A DNA stretch of 64,000 nt from Marivivens geojensis (GCF_023540835.1 NZ_JALKCU010000001.1:248001-312000), one strand, 5' to 3'. Numbered from the stretch's first letter, positions 26,939 through 37,242 are shown. Program-made: numbers and translations. Notes: a model not told the origin generated them from the letters alone.

Positions 26939-28117
26939 ATGATCTATCCGGAGCGGTTCTCGAACCTTGCGGACTACGCATTCCCGCGTTTGCGGGCTCT
27001 ACTCGACGTCCATGAACCGGGCGGAGAACCTCTGGCGTTGACCATTGGAGAGCCACAACACGCGTTCCCGTCGTGGGTTGGGGATGTCTTGGCCGACAAC
27101 ATCGCTGGTTTTGCGAAATACCCGCCCAATGATGGCGAGCCTGATCTGCTGGCTGCTATTTCTGCATGGATTGACCGTCGTTATGGTGTCGTCGTTGGGC
27201 CTGATCGGATCATGGCGCTGAACGGCACGCGTGAGGGGCTGTATAACGCCGCAATGGCGCTCTGCCCTGAGACGAAGAACGGTAAACGGCCGGTGATCCT
27301 GACGCCGAACCCGTTCTATCAAGTTTACATGATTGCTTCGATTTCGGTGGGTGCGGAGACTATTTTCGTTCCTGCGACAGCCGATAATGGGTTCCTGCCT
27401 GATTACGCATCGATGCCTGCGGATGTGCTGGATCGTACGGCGATTGCTTACATCTGTTCCCCGTCGAATCCGCAGGGTGCTGTGGCGTCGCGAGACTACT
27501 GGCGCGAGCTGATTGCGCTGGCCGAAAAGCACGATTTCCGTATTTTCGCGGACGAGTGCTATTCCGAGATTTACCGTGATGAAGCGCCTGTTGGCGCTCT
27601 CGAAGTTGCGGCGGAGATGGGTGCAGACCCTGAGCGCATCACGATTTTCCACTCTCTTTCGAAGCGGTCCAATCTTCCGGGCTTGCGGTCTGGTTTCGTA
27701 GCCGGCGGGACAGAGTCTATACGGTTGATCCGTCAATTGCGTGCCTATTCGGGTGCGCCGCTGCCGTTGCCTATACAACGTGTATCTACACGTGTTTGGA
27801 GCGACGAAGAGCACGTGATCGAGAACCGTGCGCTCTACAACGCGAAATACAAGATGGCCGAAGAGGTTCTAGGGAACCTGCCCGGCTATCACACGCCCGA
27901 GGGCGGATTTTTCCTGTGGTTGCCTGTCGAAGACGGCGAGGCAGCTGCACTGAAGCTATGGCGAGAAACCGGCGTGCGTGTGCTGCCCGGCGGGTATCTG
28001 AGCCGTGATGTTAACGACAAAAACCCCGGTAAGGGGTTCATTAGGGTCGCCATGGTGGCTCCGATGGAAGAGATGCGACGCGGTCTGACTTTGATCCGCG
28101 AATGCCTCTACGATTAA
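26939..28117 (+). CDS. Class I/II PLP-dependent aminotransferase
   Basis: This 392-residue fold-type I aminotransferase has the PLP lysine at K242 in HSLSKRSNLPGLRSG, the cofactor-ring Asp in IFADECYSEIYRDE, and NGTREGLYNAAM at 95-106. The sequence style resembles N-succinyldiaminopimelate aminotransferases (DapC type), but substrate is not determined. The 120-base gap before it has no clear structure. It is followed by ftsK after 12 bases, so the two are likely co-transcribed. Confidence 0.88.
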   Translation: MIYPERFSNLADYAFPRLRALLDVHEPGGEPLALTIGEPQHAFPSWVGDVLADNIAGFAKYPPNDGEPDLLAAISAWIDRRYGVVVGPDRIMALNGTREGLYNAAMALCPETKNGKRPVILTPNPFYQVYMIASISVGAETIFVPATADNGFLPDYASMPADVLDRTAIAYICSPSNPQGAVASRDYWRELIALAEKHDFRIFADECYSEIYRDEAPVGALEVAAEMGADPERITIFHSLSKRSNLPGLRSGFVAGGTESIRLIRQLRAYSGAPLPLPIQRVSTRVWSDEEHVIENRALYNAKYKMAEEVLGNLPGYHTPEGGFFLWLPVEDGEAAALKLWRETGVRVLPGGYLSRDVNDKNPGKGFIRVAMVAPMEEMRRGLTLIRECLYD

Positions 28118-28129
28118 AGGGATTTTGGT

Positions 28130-31100
28130 ATGGCCTCTTATTCGACACGTCAGCGCGACCCGCTCTTGGATAGCACCACGCAGGCTATTCTGGAAAAACG
28201 TGGCAAAGAGCTTTTGGGTCTTGGTCTGATTGCGCTTGGGGTCATCGTGGGGCTGATGGTCGGGTCCTATTCGCCCGAAGATCCAAGCTGGATGCTCGCC
28301 ACTGACGCACCTGTTCAAAACTGGATGGGTCGTATGGGCGCGTCGATTGCTGCGCCGTTGATGCTCGTTGTTGGTAAGGCGTCGTGGTGGCTGGCACTGA
28401 TCCCGATGGTATGGGGTCTGCGATTGACGCTGCACTACGGTGCAGAGCGTGCCTTTGGTCGTCTGGTCTTCTTCCCGATCCCGATTGTCGTTGCGGCAAT
28501 CTATTTTGCAACATACTCGGCCGATCCGAGCTGGACCCATTCGTTTGGTTACGGCGGGATGCTTGGTGATACAGTTCTCGGCATGATCCTGACGCCGCTT
28601 GTGGCGGGGTCCCTGCTGTGGGTGAAGGTCGCGGCCTTGTTTTCGGGTATCGCGATGCTCGCGCTGGGCGCGTTTGTTCTGGGCTTTACGATGCCAGAAA
28701 TTCGCACGGGCTGGCGGTTCTTCCTCTATGGTCTCGTTGTCCTTTACGATCTGATTTTGCGCCTCGTTGGGCGTGGTGCTGATATGTCCTTGCGTGCAGC
28801 ACAGGTTGGTTACGCCAATGTGCAGAGCCGTCGTGATCAGGCCCGTAATGATCGCAAACACTCCCAAGACGAGATTGATGCATTCTACGCGGTGCCCGAT
28901 CCAGAAGAGCGTCAGCGCGTGGCGAATGTGGTTCGCAGCAATCCTGTCACCGCCGACACCATGCCCAAGATGCCGAAAATTGTTGCGGCAGCATCGATGG
29001 CTGCGGCCGCGCGTCCTGCGCAGGCAGAGGCGTCTGGACTGCGTGGTTTGATGCCGAAAATGTTTGGTCGCGCGGCCGAAGTAGATTTGGAGCCTGAACT
29101 GATCGAATCCGAGCCGCCGATGATGGCGGGAGCGCAGGCACCTGATGATGATCGTATCCGCGCCCGTATTTCCGATGTGATCCGCAATCGGAACGTCCAG
29201 CCAGTTGTTGAACAAAAACAGCCGCCGATTGTTCGAACAGCAGATGGTGTACGGATCGAGCCGACCTTGGTCGCGGGTCGCGGCCCACGCCCTTTGGTTG
29301 CACAGCCGACCATGGCAGTGCCCCATTCTGTAGAGCCGCCTTTGATGCGCCAACCTACGCTCGAGATGGGCATGGATATGCCGCAGTGGGATGACGAGCC
29401 TGAAATTCTTGTCGATGGCGATGATGCCAATATCTTTGCAGATATTGATCGTGAGGATTACGAGCCGGACTATGATCCCGCTCCGATGCCGCAAATGCGC
29501 GCCGCGCCGATCCCGACCCCAGAGCCGCGTCGACTTGTTCAAAATTCGTTGAAACGCTCGGTCGTCCCATCCAAGCAAGCCCGCGCGGAAGCACAACCTA
29601 GTTTGTCGTTCGAAGACAAAGGTATGGACTATGAAACTCCGCCGCTGAACCTGTTGATGGACCCAGCGGATGTTGAGCGCCATGTTTTGTCCAACGAAGC
29701 GCTCGAAGAAAATGCACGGATGCTTGAGGCGGTTCTGGACGACTATGGCATCAAAGGCGAGATCGTATCTGTTCGCCCGGGCCCTGTTGTCACGATGTAC
29801 GAACTTGAACCTGCACCGGGCCTGAAGGCTAGCCGAGTTATTGGTCTGTCTGACGATATCGCGCGTTCGATGTCTGCATTGTCTGCACGTGTATCGACTG
29901 TTCCCGGTCGTTCGGTCATCGGTATCGAACTGCCGAACGATAAACGCGAGATGGTGAGCTTCCGCGAAATCCTCTCGAGCCGCGACTATGGCGACGGTAA
30001 TCATCGTCTGCCGTTGGCGCTGGGTAAGGACATCGGGGGTGAGCCGATTGTGGCCAACCTTGCAAAGATGCCTCACTTGCTCATCGCGGGTACGACGGGT
30101 TCGGGTAAGTCGGTCGCGATCAACACGATGATCCTGTCGCTTCTTTACAAGCTGACGCCTGATGAATGTCGACTGATCATGATCGACCCGAAGATGCTCG
30201 AACTTTCGGTGTATGACGGCATTCCGCACCTTCTGTCGCCAGTTGTGACGGACCCGAAAAAGGCGGTTGTTGCCTTGAAATGGGTCGTTGGTGAGATGGA
30301 AGAACGCTATCGCAAGATGTCCAAGATGGGCGTTCGCAACATTGAAGGTTACAACGGTCGTGTTCGTGATGCGCAGGCGCGCAACGAAATGTTCGAACGC
30401 ACTGTTCAAACTGGATTTGACGAAGAGACGGGCGATCCGATCTTTGAAACCGAAGAATTCGCACCAGAGGCGATGCCCTATATCGTCGTCATCGTCGATG
30501 AGATGGCAGACCTTATGATGGTTGCGGGCAAGGAAATCGAAGCCTGTATTCAGCGACTTGCACAGATGGCACGTGCTTCGGGTATTCACCTGATCATGGC
30601 AACGCAGCGTCCGTCCGTGGACGTGATCACCGGCACGATCAAAGCGAACTTCCCGACGCGGATCTCGTTCCAAGTGACCTCGAAAATCGACAGCCGTACC
30701 ATTTTGGGTGAACAGGGTGCGGAACAGCTGCTCGGTATGGGTGACATGCTCTATATGGCTGGCGGTGGTCGCATCACGCGTATTCACGGTCCATTCGTCA
30801 GCGACGAAGAAGTCGAAGAAATCGTGACCTATCTGAAGTCCTACGGTCCGCCGACCTACGTCGGTGGGGTAGTCGAAGGGCCAGATGAGGACAAAGAGGC
30901 TAACATCGATGCAGTCCTTGGCCTAGGCGGTAACACGAATGGGGAAGACGCCCTATACGACCAAGCGGTTGCGATCGTGATCAAGGACCGTAAATGTTCC
31001 ACCTCCTACATCCAGCGGAAACTGGGCATCGGCTACAACAAAGCTGCGCGTCTGGTTGAGCAGATGGAGGACGAAGGTGTGGTTTCGTCTGCAAACCACG

Positions 31101-31138
31101 TCGGAAAGCGCGAAATATTGGTGCCTGAACAGCACTAA
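28130..31138 (+). CDS. ftsK: DNA translocase FtsK
   Basis: FtsK pumps DNA at the division septum and activates XerCD at dif. The 1002-residue protein has an N-terminal membrane domain with about four helices (roughly residues 20-195) and a Met/Pro/Ala-rich linker (about 230-500). The RecA-like motor carries Walker A GTTGSGKS at 654-661 and Walker [17 protein letters not shown]-terminal winged-helix gamma domain follows ([25 protein letters not shown]), which reads KOPS sequences. It ends at a strong terminator. Motifs are complete. Confidence 0.96.
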   Translation: MASYSTRQRDPLLDSTTQAILEKRGKELLGLGLIALGVIVGLMVGSYSPEDPSWMLATDAPVQNWMGRMGASIAAPLMLVVGKASWWLALIPMVWGLRLTLHYGAERAFGRLVFFPIPIVVAAIYFATYSADPSWTHSFGYGGMLGDTVLGMILTPLVAGSLLWVKVAALFSGIAMLALGAFVLGFTMPEIRTGWRFFLYGLVVLYDLILRLVGRGADMSLRAAQVGYANVQSRRDQARNDRKHSQDEIDAFYAVPDPEERQRVANVVRSNPVTADTMPKMPKIVAAASMAAAARPAQAEASGLRGLMPKMFGRAAEVDLEPELIESEPPMMAGAQAPDDDRIRARISDVIRNRNVQPVVEQKQPPIVRTADGVRIEPTLVAGRGPRPLVAQPTMAVPHSVEPPLMRQPTLEMGMDMPQWDDEPEILVDGDDANIFADIDREDYEPDYDPAPMPQMRAAPIPTPEPRRLVQNSLKRSVVPSKQARAEAQPSLSFEDKGMDYETPPLNLLMDPADVERHVLSNEALEENARMLEAVLDDYGIKGEIVSVRPGPVVTMYELEPAPGLKASRVIGLSDDIARSMSALSARVSTVPGRSVIGIELPNDKREMVSFREILSSRDYGDGNHRLPLALGKDIGGEPIVANLAKMPHLLIAGTTGSGKSVAINTMILSLLYKLTPDECRLIMIDPKMLELSVYDGIPHLLSPVVTDPKKAVVALKWVVGEMEERYRKMSKMGVRNIEGYNGRVRDAQARNEMFERTVQTGFDEETGDPIFETEEFAPEAMPYIVVIVDEMADLMMVAGKEIEACIQRLAQMARASGIHLIMATQRPSVDVITGTIKANFPTRISFQVTSKIDSRTILGEQGAEQLLGMGDMLYMAGGGRITRIHGPFVSDEEVEEIVTYLKSYGPPTYVGGVVEGPDEDKEANIDAVLGLGGNTNGEDALYDQAVAIVIKDRKCSTSYIQRKLGIGYNKAARLVEQMEDEGVVSSANHVGKREILVPEQH

Positions 31139-31147
31139 GAGCGAGAG

Positions 31148-31178
31148 GCGCGGAGGATGAGGACCCTCCGCGCTTTTT
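31148..31178 (+). terminator. Intrinsic terminator of ftsK
   Basis: GCGCGGAGG (31148-31156) pairs with CCTCCGCGC (31165-31173), a perfect 9-bp stem with an eight-base loop, followed by TTTTT. Confidence 0.9.
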
Positions 31179-31285
31179 ATCTTTTTACCGAATAACACTG
31201 GCTTGTTATCGCTTATCCGTTGGAAAACAGGTCGATTGTCCCCATGTTTTGGGGCAAGAATGCCTCGTTTTATAAAGGTAAGTTG

Positions 31286-31894
31286 ATGAATAAACTTCGC
31301 CGTACATTATTGGCCGCTCCACTTTTGTTGGCTGCACTTGGTGGCCATGCACTACGAGCAGAGCCTCTGTCGCTGGATCAGATCTCTGAATTTTGGAATG
31401 GTCTTCAGACGGCTGAAGGAACGTTCACGCAGATCGCGTCAGATGGAACGATGTCCTCTGGAACACTTTATATTAAGCGTCCTGGTCGTATCCGGTTTGA
31501 ATATGACCCGCCTGAAGAGGCGATGGTGATTGCAGGGGGTGGGTCGCTTGCTATTTTTGATCCTCGATCCAACACTGGCCCTGATCGCTATCCTCTAAGC
31601 GAAACTCCACTGAGCATTATTCTGCGTCGTGAGGTCGATCTGTCTGATGAAAAGATGTTGGTTGATCACCGTTCGGATGGTGTGACGACGCAGATCACAC
31701 TCCAAGATCCTGATCACCCTGAGTATGGGAACATCAAATTGGTGTTCACTGATCCGCCGATGCTCAACCAATGGATTATAACGGATAACGCAGGTGGTCA
31801 GACGACGATGGTGCTGAATACGCTTCGGATTGGTGGTCGGGTGCCAGAACGGTTGTTCAACATCATCGCGGAAGAGCGCGATTGGCAGAAATAA
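31286..31894 (+). CDS. lolA: Outer-membrane lipoprotein carrier protein LolA
   Basis: LolA carries lipoproteins from the LolCDE transporter through the periplasm to the outer membrane. The 202-residue protein has a signal peptide (RTLLAAPLLLAALGGHALRA). It then shows the LolA pattern of antiparallel strands, including GTFTQIASDGTMSSGTLYIKRPGRIRFEYDPP and FDPRSNTGPDRYPLSETPLS. The ATG at 31286 is preferred to the upstream in-frame ATG because it puts the signal peptide at the N-terminus. The neighbour order ftsK-lolA is common in this group. Confidence 0.92.
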   Translation: MNKLRRTLLAAPLLLAALGGHALRAEPLSLDQISEFWNGLQTAEGTFTQIASDGTMSSGTLYIKRPGRIRFEYDPPEEAMVIAGGGSLAIFDPRSNTGPDRYPLSETPLSIILRREVDLSDEKMLVDHRSDGVTTQITLQDPDHPEYGNIKLVFTDPPMLNQWIITDNAGGQTTMVLNTLRIGGRVPERLFNIIAEERDWQK

Positions 31895-31895
31895 G

Positions 31896-31918
31896 AAAGG
31901 CGGCCTGGGCCGCCTTTT
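31896..31918. terminator. Bidirectional terminator between lolA and the SLT lipoprotein gene
   Basis: AAAGGCGGC (31896-31904) and GCCGCCTTT (31909-31917) form a nearly loopless hairpin with A-rich and T-rich flanks, able to end transcripts from both strands of this convergent gene pair. Confidence 0.8.
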
Positions 31919-31921
31919 CCA

Positions 31922-32512
31922 TTAGAACCGTGCAGCGCGACAGCGCGATAATTGCTGTTGATACATCGTCGAACGATCCGCAACTTCGCCGGCGATCCGC
32001 ACAAGCCACGATTTCGCGCGATAAGTGCCGCGCAGGTATCCCGTCCGTCCCTCGTGATAGGCGAGGTATTGATTGCGGGTGTCGTTGAGCGGGATGCCCG
32101 TGTCCTCGGTCGTTTGGGTCATATACCACCCCATGAAATCGGTGGCATCGCGGATGTCGTCGCGACGGGCACCCATACCGCCTTCGGCCCGCTGGTATTC
32201 GCGCCATGTTCCGTCCAAGGCTTGGCTATAGCCGAACGCAGACGACTGACGACCCATCGGAATGACGCCCAACGCATATTGATGCGGCGTGCGGTTGTTC
32301 GAGATGAATTTGCTTTCCTGATAGATCATCGCCATCAGAACATGGGGTTCGACGCCCCAATTGCGCTTTGCCGCGCGGAAAGCACTAACGTATTGCGGGC
32401 GCTCTGTCAGAATTGCGCAGGCGTTATCGAGGTTCCGCGGAGCGGTCCCTTCGCGCTCGCCACAACTGCCAAGCACCAGCACAACCAACAATGCGCGAAA
32501 GATTCTGCTCAT
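31922..32512 (-). CDS. Lytic-transglycosylase-like lipoprotein (SLT domain)
   Basis: This 196-residue protein begins with a lipoprotein signal (LLVVLVLGSC). The SLT region has the catalytic Glu in MIYQESKFISN, and SAFGYSQALDGTW corresponds to the G-x-x-Q motif. Further features are AYHEGRTGYLRGTYRAKSWL and two late Cys/Arg residues. It should cleave murein strands. It is a different subfamily from the SLT protein at 12783. It is divergent from hspQ. Confidence 0.85.
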   Translation of the reverse strand: MSRIFRALLVVLVLGSCGEREGTAPRNLDNACAILTERPQYVSAFRAAKRNWGVEPHVLMAMIYQESKFISNNRTPHQYALGVIPMGRQSSAFGYSQALDGTWREYQRAEGGMGARRDDIRDATDFMGWYMTQTTEDTGIPLNDTRNQYLAYHEGRTGYLRGTYRAKSWLVRIAGEVADRSTMYQQQLSRCRAARF

Positions 32513-32701
32513 CTGCCTCTCGCTCTCTATTTTTGTAAAAGTTTAGCCGATTTCGGCGGTCAATGAAACGTGAATCCCCGTTTGCGTCACAAAGTTTACT
32601 GGGCGCGGATTGATTTGGTTTACAGACTGTTTCCAACGTTTCGTCTCACTGGCGTAGACATTCGGGGTGAGGCGCGGATAGTAGTTAACGGGGGTACTGC
32701 T

Positions 32702-33028
32702 ATGCTTAAAACGCGCGCGCGCTATCAATTGGGTCAAGTTGTTCGACATCGGAAGCATCCCTTCCGCGGTGTCGTCTTTGACGTGGATCCAGAGTTTTCG
32801 AATACCAACGACTGGTATGAAGCGATCCCCGAAGACAGCCGGCCGCGTAAAGATCAGCCGTTCTATCACCTTTTGGCTGAGAACGACGAAAGCTACTACG
32901 TCGCCTATGTGTCTGAGCAGAACCTCGTTGCCGATTACTCAGGCGAACCCGTTCGTCATCCTGACCTAGAAGAATTTTTCGGGGGATTTCAGGACGGCCA
33001 ATACGAAATGTACGTCCAATATAACTGA
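32702..33028 (+). CDS. hspQ: Heat-shock protein HspQ (YccV domain)
   Basis: HspQ modulates Lon proteolysis and, in E. coli, destabilises mutant DnaA. The 108-residue protein has the YccV hemimethylated-DNA-binding-type fold, with ARYQLGQVVRHRKHPFRGVVFDVDPEF, RPRKDQPFYHLLAEND and YYVAYVSEQNLVADYSGEPVRHPD all conserved in type. The ATG at 32702 is preferred; the 44 codons upstream in the open frame are unrelated to the family. It stands alone between the SLT gene and a 272-base gap. Confidence 0.92.
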   Translation: MLKTRARYQLGQVVRHRKHPFRGVVFDVDPEFSNTNDWYEAIPEDSRPRKDQPFYHLLAENDESYYVAYVSEQNLVADYSGEPVRHPDLEEFFGGFQDGQYEMYVQYN

Positions 33029-33300
33029 TTAGCTGAACCTCGACGCCACACAACTGGGTGGGGGCATTAGTGCATAGCGCCGAGGGAAGCATATTGCAGC
33101 TACGATTGTATTATCTCTCCTTATGCGGGCAATCGCATGTTCGAATAAGGGCAGTCTGGTGGCGCGATCGGATATACGGCAGAGCAGTTGCGCTATGCTT
33201 GTAGACTGTTTCGACCTTAAAGGTGGCTCTGCACTGGTTTTTGCGGCTTAGTCGGACTATCCCAAGGTTTGGATAGACTTGAGAGAAAGGCATTCAAACC
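33029..33300. other. Intergenic region without a recognised feature
   Basis: These 272 bases between hspQ and msrC hold no convincing ORF, tRNA or terminator. A TTCGAA-containing stretch near 33137 lacks the paired arms of a tRNA T-loop. The msrC promoter must lie here, but I cannot place it. Confidence 0.5.
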
Positions 33301-33762
33301 ATGCGAGTGACCTATTCCGAATTGGCAAAAACCATCGAAGCGCTTACCGCGGGCGAAACCGACGAGGTCGCGCTGATGGCAACCGTCGCGTGTGAAGTGC
33401 ATCACGCTGATGATCGGTTCGATTGGACCGGCTTTTACCGCGTGGTTGAGCCTGAGGTTTTAAAGATCGGGCCGTATCAGGGTGGTCATGGGTGTTTGGT
33501 GATCCCGTTTGCGCGCGGGGTTTGTGGCGCGGCTGCGCGAACCCAACAGATCCAGCTGGTGCCTGATGTCGAAGCGTTCGAGGGTCACATTGCCTGTTCG
33601 TCCACAACGCGGTCTGAAATCGTTCTGCCTGTATTTAATGGTTCGGGCGATCTAATTGGCGTGTTCGACATTGATAGCAATCAGCCCGACGCATTTACCG
33701 AAGAAGATGCCGCGGAGTTGAGCGCCATTCTAGCGGCTGTGTTCAGGCGTTCGCTGACATGA
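33301..33762 (+). CDS. msrC: Free methionine-(R)-sulfoxide reductase (GAF domain)
   Basis: fRMsr reduces free methionine-R-sulfoxide. The 153-residue GAF protein has the three catalytic and resolving cysteines of the family at C65, C75 and C99 (GCLVIPFARGVCG and HIACSSTTRSEIVLPV), and the FDWTGFYRVV start of the fold. The family's length is about 150-165 residues. It overlaps the RluA-type gene by four bases (ATGA), so the two are coupled. Confidence 0.9.
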   Translation: MRVTYSELAKTIEALTAGETDEVALMATVACEVHHADDRFDWTGFYRVVEPEVLKIGPYQGGHGCLVIPFARGVCGAAARTQQIQLVPDVEAFEGHIACSSTTRSEIVLPVFNGSGDLIGVFDIDSNQPDAFTEEDAAELSAILAAVFRRSLT

Positions 33763-34406
33763 GCGAAGAATATAACCCACCTCAAGACCCGCTTGTGGTT
33801 CTTCATCAAGATCACGAAATTCTGGTCGTCGATAAACCCTCGGGGTTATTGTCCGTCCCAGGGAAGGGTGAACACCTTGCAGATTGTTTGATCGCTCGGG
33901 TTCAGGCGGCTTTTCCTTCAGCGCTCTTGGTGCATCGTTTGGATCGGGATACGTCGGGCGTGATGATCTTTGGCCTGACGCCACATGCGCAGCGGCATTT
34001 GGGTAAGCAGTTCGAGGATCGGCGCACGAAAAAGACATATGTGGCAAGGGTTTGGGGTGAAGTCTCCACAAAGACCGGCACGATTGATTTGCCGTTGATC
34101 GTAGATTGGCCGAACCGTCCCTTGCAGATGGTCGATCATGAAAACGGGCGTTCGGCGATCACGGATTATCGGGTGATGCGTGTTGGCAAAGGGGAGTCTC
34201 GCGTGAGGCTCTACCCAAAAACGGGGCGGTCCCATCAGTTGCGCGTGCATATGAAAGAGATCGGGCATCCGATTTTGGGCGACCCGTTTTATTCGACGGG
34301 TCCAGCGCGCGATTTCCCGCGTTTGATGCTGCATTCAGAGACCCTGCAATTCCTCCATCCCGATGGCGGGCAGGGGATGCGCGTCACGGCTAAAGCGCCG
34401 TTCTAG
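33759..34406 (+). CDS. RluA-family pseudouridine synthase
   Basis: This 215-residue enzyme isomerises uridine in rRNA or tRNA. The catalytic Asp lies in LVHRLDRDTSGVMIFG. The sequence ILVVDKPSGLLSVPG precedes it, and KTGRSHQLRVHM and GDPFYS follow, all as in RluA-type enzymes. It lacks an S4 domain, consistent with RluA/TruC-like subfamilies. The target base is unknown. It is translationally coupled to msrC and ends at a strong bidirectional terminator. Confidence 0.88.
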   Translation: MSEEYNPPQDPLVVLHQDHEILVVDKPSGLLSVPGKGEHLADCLIARVQAAFPSALLVHRLDRDTSGVMIFGLTPHAQRHLGKQFEDRRTKKTYVARVWGEVSTKTGTIDLPLIVDWPNRPLQMVDHENGRSAITDYRVMRVGKGESRVRLYPKTGRSHQLRVHMKEIGHPILGDPFYSTGPARDFPRLMLHSETLQFLHPDGGQGMRVTAKAPF

Positions 34407-34413
34407 TTATGAA

Positions 34414-34440
34414 AAAGGAGGGGCGAACCCCTCCTTTAAT
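34414..34440. terminator. Bidirectional terminator between the RluA-type and aldehyde dehydrogenase genes
   Basis: AAAGGAGGGG (34414-34423) and CCCCTCCTTT (34428-34437) form a perfect 10-bp stem around a CGAA loop. The T-tracts on both sides let it end transcripts from both directions. Confidence 0.88.
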
Positions 34441-34459
34441 TATTTGATCCGGTTGGAAC

Positions 34460-35896
34460 TTATTCATCCCAGCCAGCGATGGTTTTGGATTCGAGGAATT
34501 CTTCGATCCCCCAAACGCCACCTTCACGGGCGCGGCCAGAGGCCTTAACGCCACCGAACGGTGCGCCTGCTGCACGGCTACGACCATTCATTTCCACCAT
34601 GCCGGAACGCAGGACGCGCGACAGGCGGCGACGGCGTTCGGTGCTGGTGGACTGAACGTAGTTCGTCAGACCGTAGGGCGTGTCATTGGCGATCGCGATG
34701 GCTTCTTCTTCAGTGTCGAAGGGGATGATCGACAGCACTGGGCCAAAGATTTCCTCTTTTTCGATGGTCATGCCAGGTTTCACATCGGCAAACACGGTCG
34801 GACGCACGTAGAAACCTTTGTTCATCCCTTCAGGCAGACCGAGCCCACCTGCAACCAAGCGCGCACCTTCGTCGATGCCCTTCTGGATATAGCCTTGGAT
34901 CTGGTCCCACTGGCGTTTGTTCACAACAGGGCCGATATGGCGACCGCTCTGGTCTGCTGGGGCGACCTTGGTTTTTTCCGCGGTTTCCTTTGCGATTTCA
35001 ATGGCCTGATCGTAAATACTGCGCTCGACCAACATGCGGGTCGGGGCGTTGCAGGATTGGCCAGAGTTATTAAAGCAGTGACGAACGCCACGCACGACGG
35101 CCTTTTCATCGGCGTCCGCAAAGATCAAGTTCGCGCCTTTGCCACCCAGTTCGAGTGTCACGCGCTTCATCGTTTCGGCGGCAGTCTTGGAGATCGCACG
35201 GCCTGCGCGGGTTGAACCAGTGAAGCTGATCATTTCCACGTCTTCATGCGCAGACAGCTGGGTGCCGACACCCATGCCATCCCCATTCACGAGGTTGAAC
35301 ACACCTGCAGGGATGCCAGCATCGTGGATGAATTCAGCAAAGAGCATCGACGACAGCGGCGACTCTTCGGACGGTTTCAGGACGATGGTGCAGCCTGCGA
35401 GCAGCGCGGGGATGACCTTGAGCGTGACCTGATTCATCGGCCAGTTCCAAGGTGTGATCAGACCCACGACGCCAATCGGTTCCAGCGCGATTTGGGTATC
35501 GGTGACGCTATCACGGAGCGGACGAATCCATTCGACCTCGTCAAATGCCTTGAGGAAGTTACCGAGGTGCCACGGAATACATTCCGCCTGATCGTCGCGG
35601 GACATGTCGATGGGGGCACCCATTTCCATGCTGATCGCTTGGGCCATTTCCTCTTTGCGGAGGTGATATTGGTCAAGGATCTTAGCGACGAGCGCCTTGC
35701 GTTCTGCTGGTGGTGTTGCGGCCCATGCTGGGAACGCTGCCTTTGCCGCAGCGACGGCCTTGTCCGTGTCGGCCTGACCACCAAGCGAGATCACAGCGCA
35801 CGGTTCCTCGTTCGAGGGATTGATTACCGCACAGTCATTTGGCGTATCGGGGGCAACCCATTCACCATTAATATAAAATTCGCGTTTCTCGATCAT
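34460..35896 (-). CDS. NAD(P)-dependent aldehyde dehydrogenase
   Basis: This 478-residue aldehyde dehydrogenase has the catalytic Cys at C282 (NNSGQSCNAPTRM), the general base Glu at E249 (TLELGGKGAN), the oxyanion Asn in the TPWNWPMNQ segment, and cofactor-binding FTGSTRAGR. It should oxidise an aldehyde to a carboxylate; the substrate is not evident. It is a single gene, divergent from the peroxiredoxin, which hints at a shared oxidative stress context without proof. Confidence 0.92.
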   Translation of the reverse strand: MIEKREFYINGEWVAPDTPNDCAVINPSNEEPCAVISLGGQADTDKAVAAAKAAFPAWAATPPAERKALVAKILDQYHLRKEEMAQAISMEMGAPIDMSRDDQAECIPWHLGNFLKAFDEVEWIRPLRDSVTDTQIALEPIGVVGLITPWNWPMNQVTLKVIPALLAGCTIVLKPSEESPLSSMLFAEFIHDAGIPAGVFNLVNGDGMGVGTQLSAHEDVEMISFTGSTRAGRAISKTAAETMKRVTLELGGKGANLIFADADEKAVVRGVRHCFNNSGQSCNAPTRMLVERSIYDQAIEIAKETAEKTKVAPADQSGRHIGPVVNKRQWDQIQGYIQKGIDEGARLVAGGLGLPEGMNKGFYVRPTVFADVKPGMTIEKEEIFGPVLSIIPFDTEEEAIAIANDTPYGLTNYVQSTSTERRRRLSRVLRSGMVEMNGRSRAAGAPFGGVKASGRAREGGVWGIEEFLESKTIAGWDE

Positions 35897-36029
35897 CTCA
35901 CCCTCTCTCCGATAATTTGATCATATCTAATGCGGACCCTATCAACGTGCGACAAAAGCGCAAGGGTGGGTAGCGATAACGTTACAGACTCCATATATAT
36001 CGCACCAATGACATCCATAGGAGGTAATT

Positions 36030-36683
36030 ATGGGTCTTCGTATTAACGACATTATCCCGAATCTGACCGTTGAAACTGATCAGGGTACGTTTGCCCTGCA
36101 CGATTGGATTGGCGATCAGTGGGCCATTCTTTTCTCACACCCCAAAGATTTCACCCCTGTTTGTACCACCGAATTCGGTGCTGTTGCGCAGCTTGCTGAC
36201 GAATGGGAAAAACGCGGCACCAAAGTTATGGGTATTTCCGTTGATGGTGTTGAAGAGCACAAAAAATGGAAGGGCGATATTGAGGCGTTTGCTGGCGCAA
36301 AAGCGGGCTTCCCTATCATCGCTGATACTGATCTCGCTGTAGCGAAAGCCTTCGACATGCTGCCTGCCGAGGCCTACCTGCCCGATGGCCGTACACCTGC
36401 TGACACCGCGACTGTCCGTGCGGTGTTCATTGTGTCGCCAGACAAAAAGCTCCAGCTTACCATGACATATCCGATGTCGGTTGGTCGTAACTTTGCCGAA
36501 GTTCTGCGCGCACTCGACGGTCTGCAGGCCACGTTTGGTAACCCGATTGCGACCCCTGCGAACTGGACCGTTGGTCAGGACGTCATCGTTGCACTGTCGT
36601 TGAACGATGATCAGGCTCGCGAAAAATTCGGCGAGATCGACGTGAAGTTGCCGTATCTGCGGACTGCAAAACACAACGCTTAA
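36030..36683 (+). CDS. 1-Cys peroxiredoxin (Prx6 type)
   Basis: This 217-residue peroxiredoxin reduces hydrogen peroxide and organic peroxides. The peroxidatic Cys is C45 in HPKDFTPVCTTEFG. No other Cys is present, so it is a true 1-Cys enzyme needing an external reductant. The length and C-terminal domain match Prx6/AhpC-type long forms. A consensus AGGAGG ribosome-binding site lies eight bases before the ATG, suggesting high expression. An inverted repeat GCGATA (35973-35978) / TATCGC (35998-36003) lies upstream. Confidence 0.94.
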   Translation: MGLRINDIIPNLTVETDQGTFALHDWIGDQWAILFSHPKDFTPVCTTEFGAVAQLADEWEKRGTKVMGISVDGVEEHKKWKGDIEAFAGAKAGFPIIADTDLAVAKAFDMLPAEAYLPDGRTPADTATVRAVFIVSPDKKLQLTMTYPMSVGRNFAEVLRALDGLQATFGNPIATPANWTVGQDVIVALSLNDDQAREKFGEIDVKLPYLRTAKHNA

Positions 36684-36701
36684 TCCGCTCTGGATAATGT
36701 C

Positions 36702-36730
36702 AAAGCCCCGCCTATGTTGCGGGGCTTTTT
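36702..36730 (+). terminator. Intrinsic terminator of the peroxiredoxin gene
   Basis: AAAGCCCCGC (36702-36711) pairs with GCGGGGCTTT (36719-36728), a perfect 10-bp stem followed by further T residues. Confidence 0.9.
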
Positions 36731-36780
36731 CTTTTCGTAGACAGACACATCAGGTTACGATAGCGGAGCGTTACGAACCT

Positions 36781-37242
36781 ATGAGTCTGCGTATGGCTAC
36801 CAAACCCCCTATCATTATTGGATGGCGTGAAACCGTTGCCCTGCCTGAGCTCGGCATCAAAGAAGCTATTGCCAAGATTGATACAGGTGCGCGGACCTCT
36901 GCGATTCACGCGACACGGATCAAAGTGTTTGAAAAAGACGGGCAGGATTGGGTGCGGTTCCACGTGCCGCATGCTGGTTTAGAAAGCGCAGTCACCTGCG
37001 AAGCCCGTCTGGTGGATCGTCGCGAGATTAAAAATACCTCTGGCATTCCCCAAGAGCGTTTGGTGATCGAAACCCAATTGGTACTGGGGCCACATACTTG
37101 GAAAGTGGAGGTGTCATTGGCGAACCGCGCCAATATGAACCTGCCTCTCATCCTCGGGCGAACTGCGATTCGCCGTCGAAATATTCTTGTTCATCCCGGC
37201 CGGTCGCATCTGGCGGATGGCACCCGAAAGGATCACAAATGA
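36781..37242 (+). CDS. RimB-like ATP-dependent zinc protease family protein (PF05618)
   Basis: This 153-residue protein belongs to the retropepsin-like putative zinc protease family found with RimK. It has the [14 protein letters not shown] start, the aspartyl-protease-like [13 protein letters not shown] segment, and [22 protein letters not shown]. In Pseudomonas rimABK the homologous RimB antagonises ribosomal S6 glutamylation by RimK. It overlaps rimK by four bases (ATGA). A second ATG at 36793 is an alternative start; 36781 has GGAG 12 bases upstream. Confidence 0.85.
   Translation: MSLRMATKPPIIIGWRETVALPELGIKEAIAKIDTGARTSAIHATRIKVFEKDGQDWVRFHVPHAGLESAVTCEARLVDRREIKNTSGIPQERLVIETQLVLGPHTWKVEVSLANRANMNLPLILGRTAIRRRNILVHPGRSHLADGTRKDHK

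Noticed and set aside
27956-30787. A 943-codon open frame antisense to ftsK
   Set aside because: It is the mirror of a high-GC-third-position coding strand. Its translation is rich in His/Arg/Gln with no recognisable domain, and ftsK on the other strand is complete.
33120-33180. Possible tRNA around a GTTCGAATAA sequence
   Set aside because: The flanking bases do not form a T-stem, and no anticodon or acceptor stem could be found.
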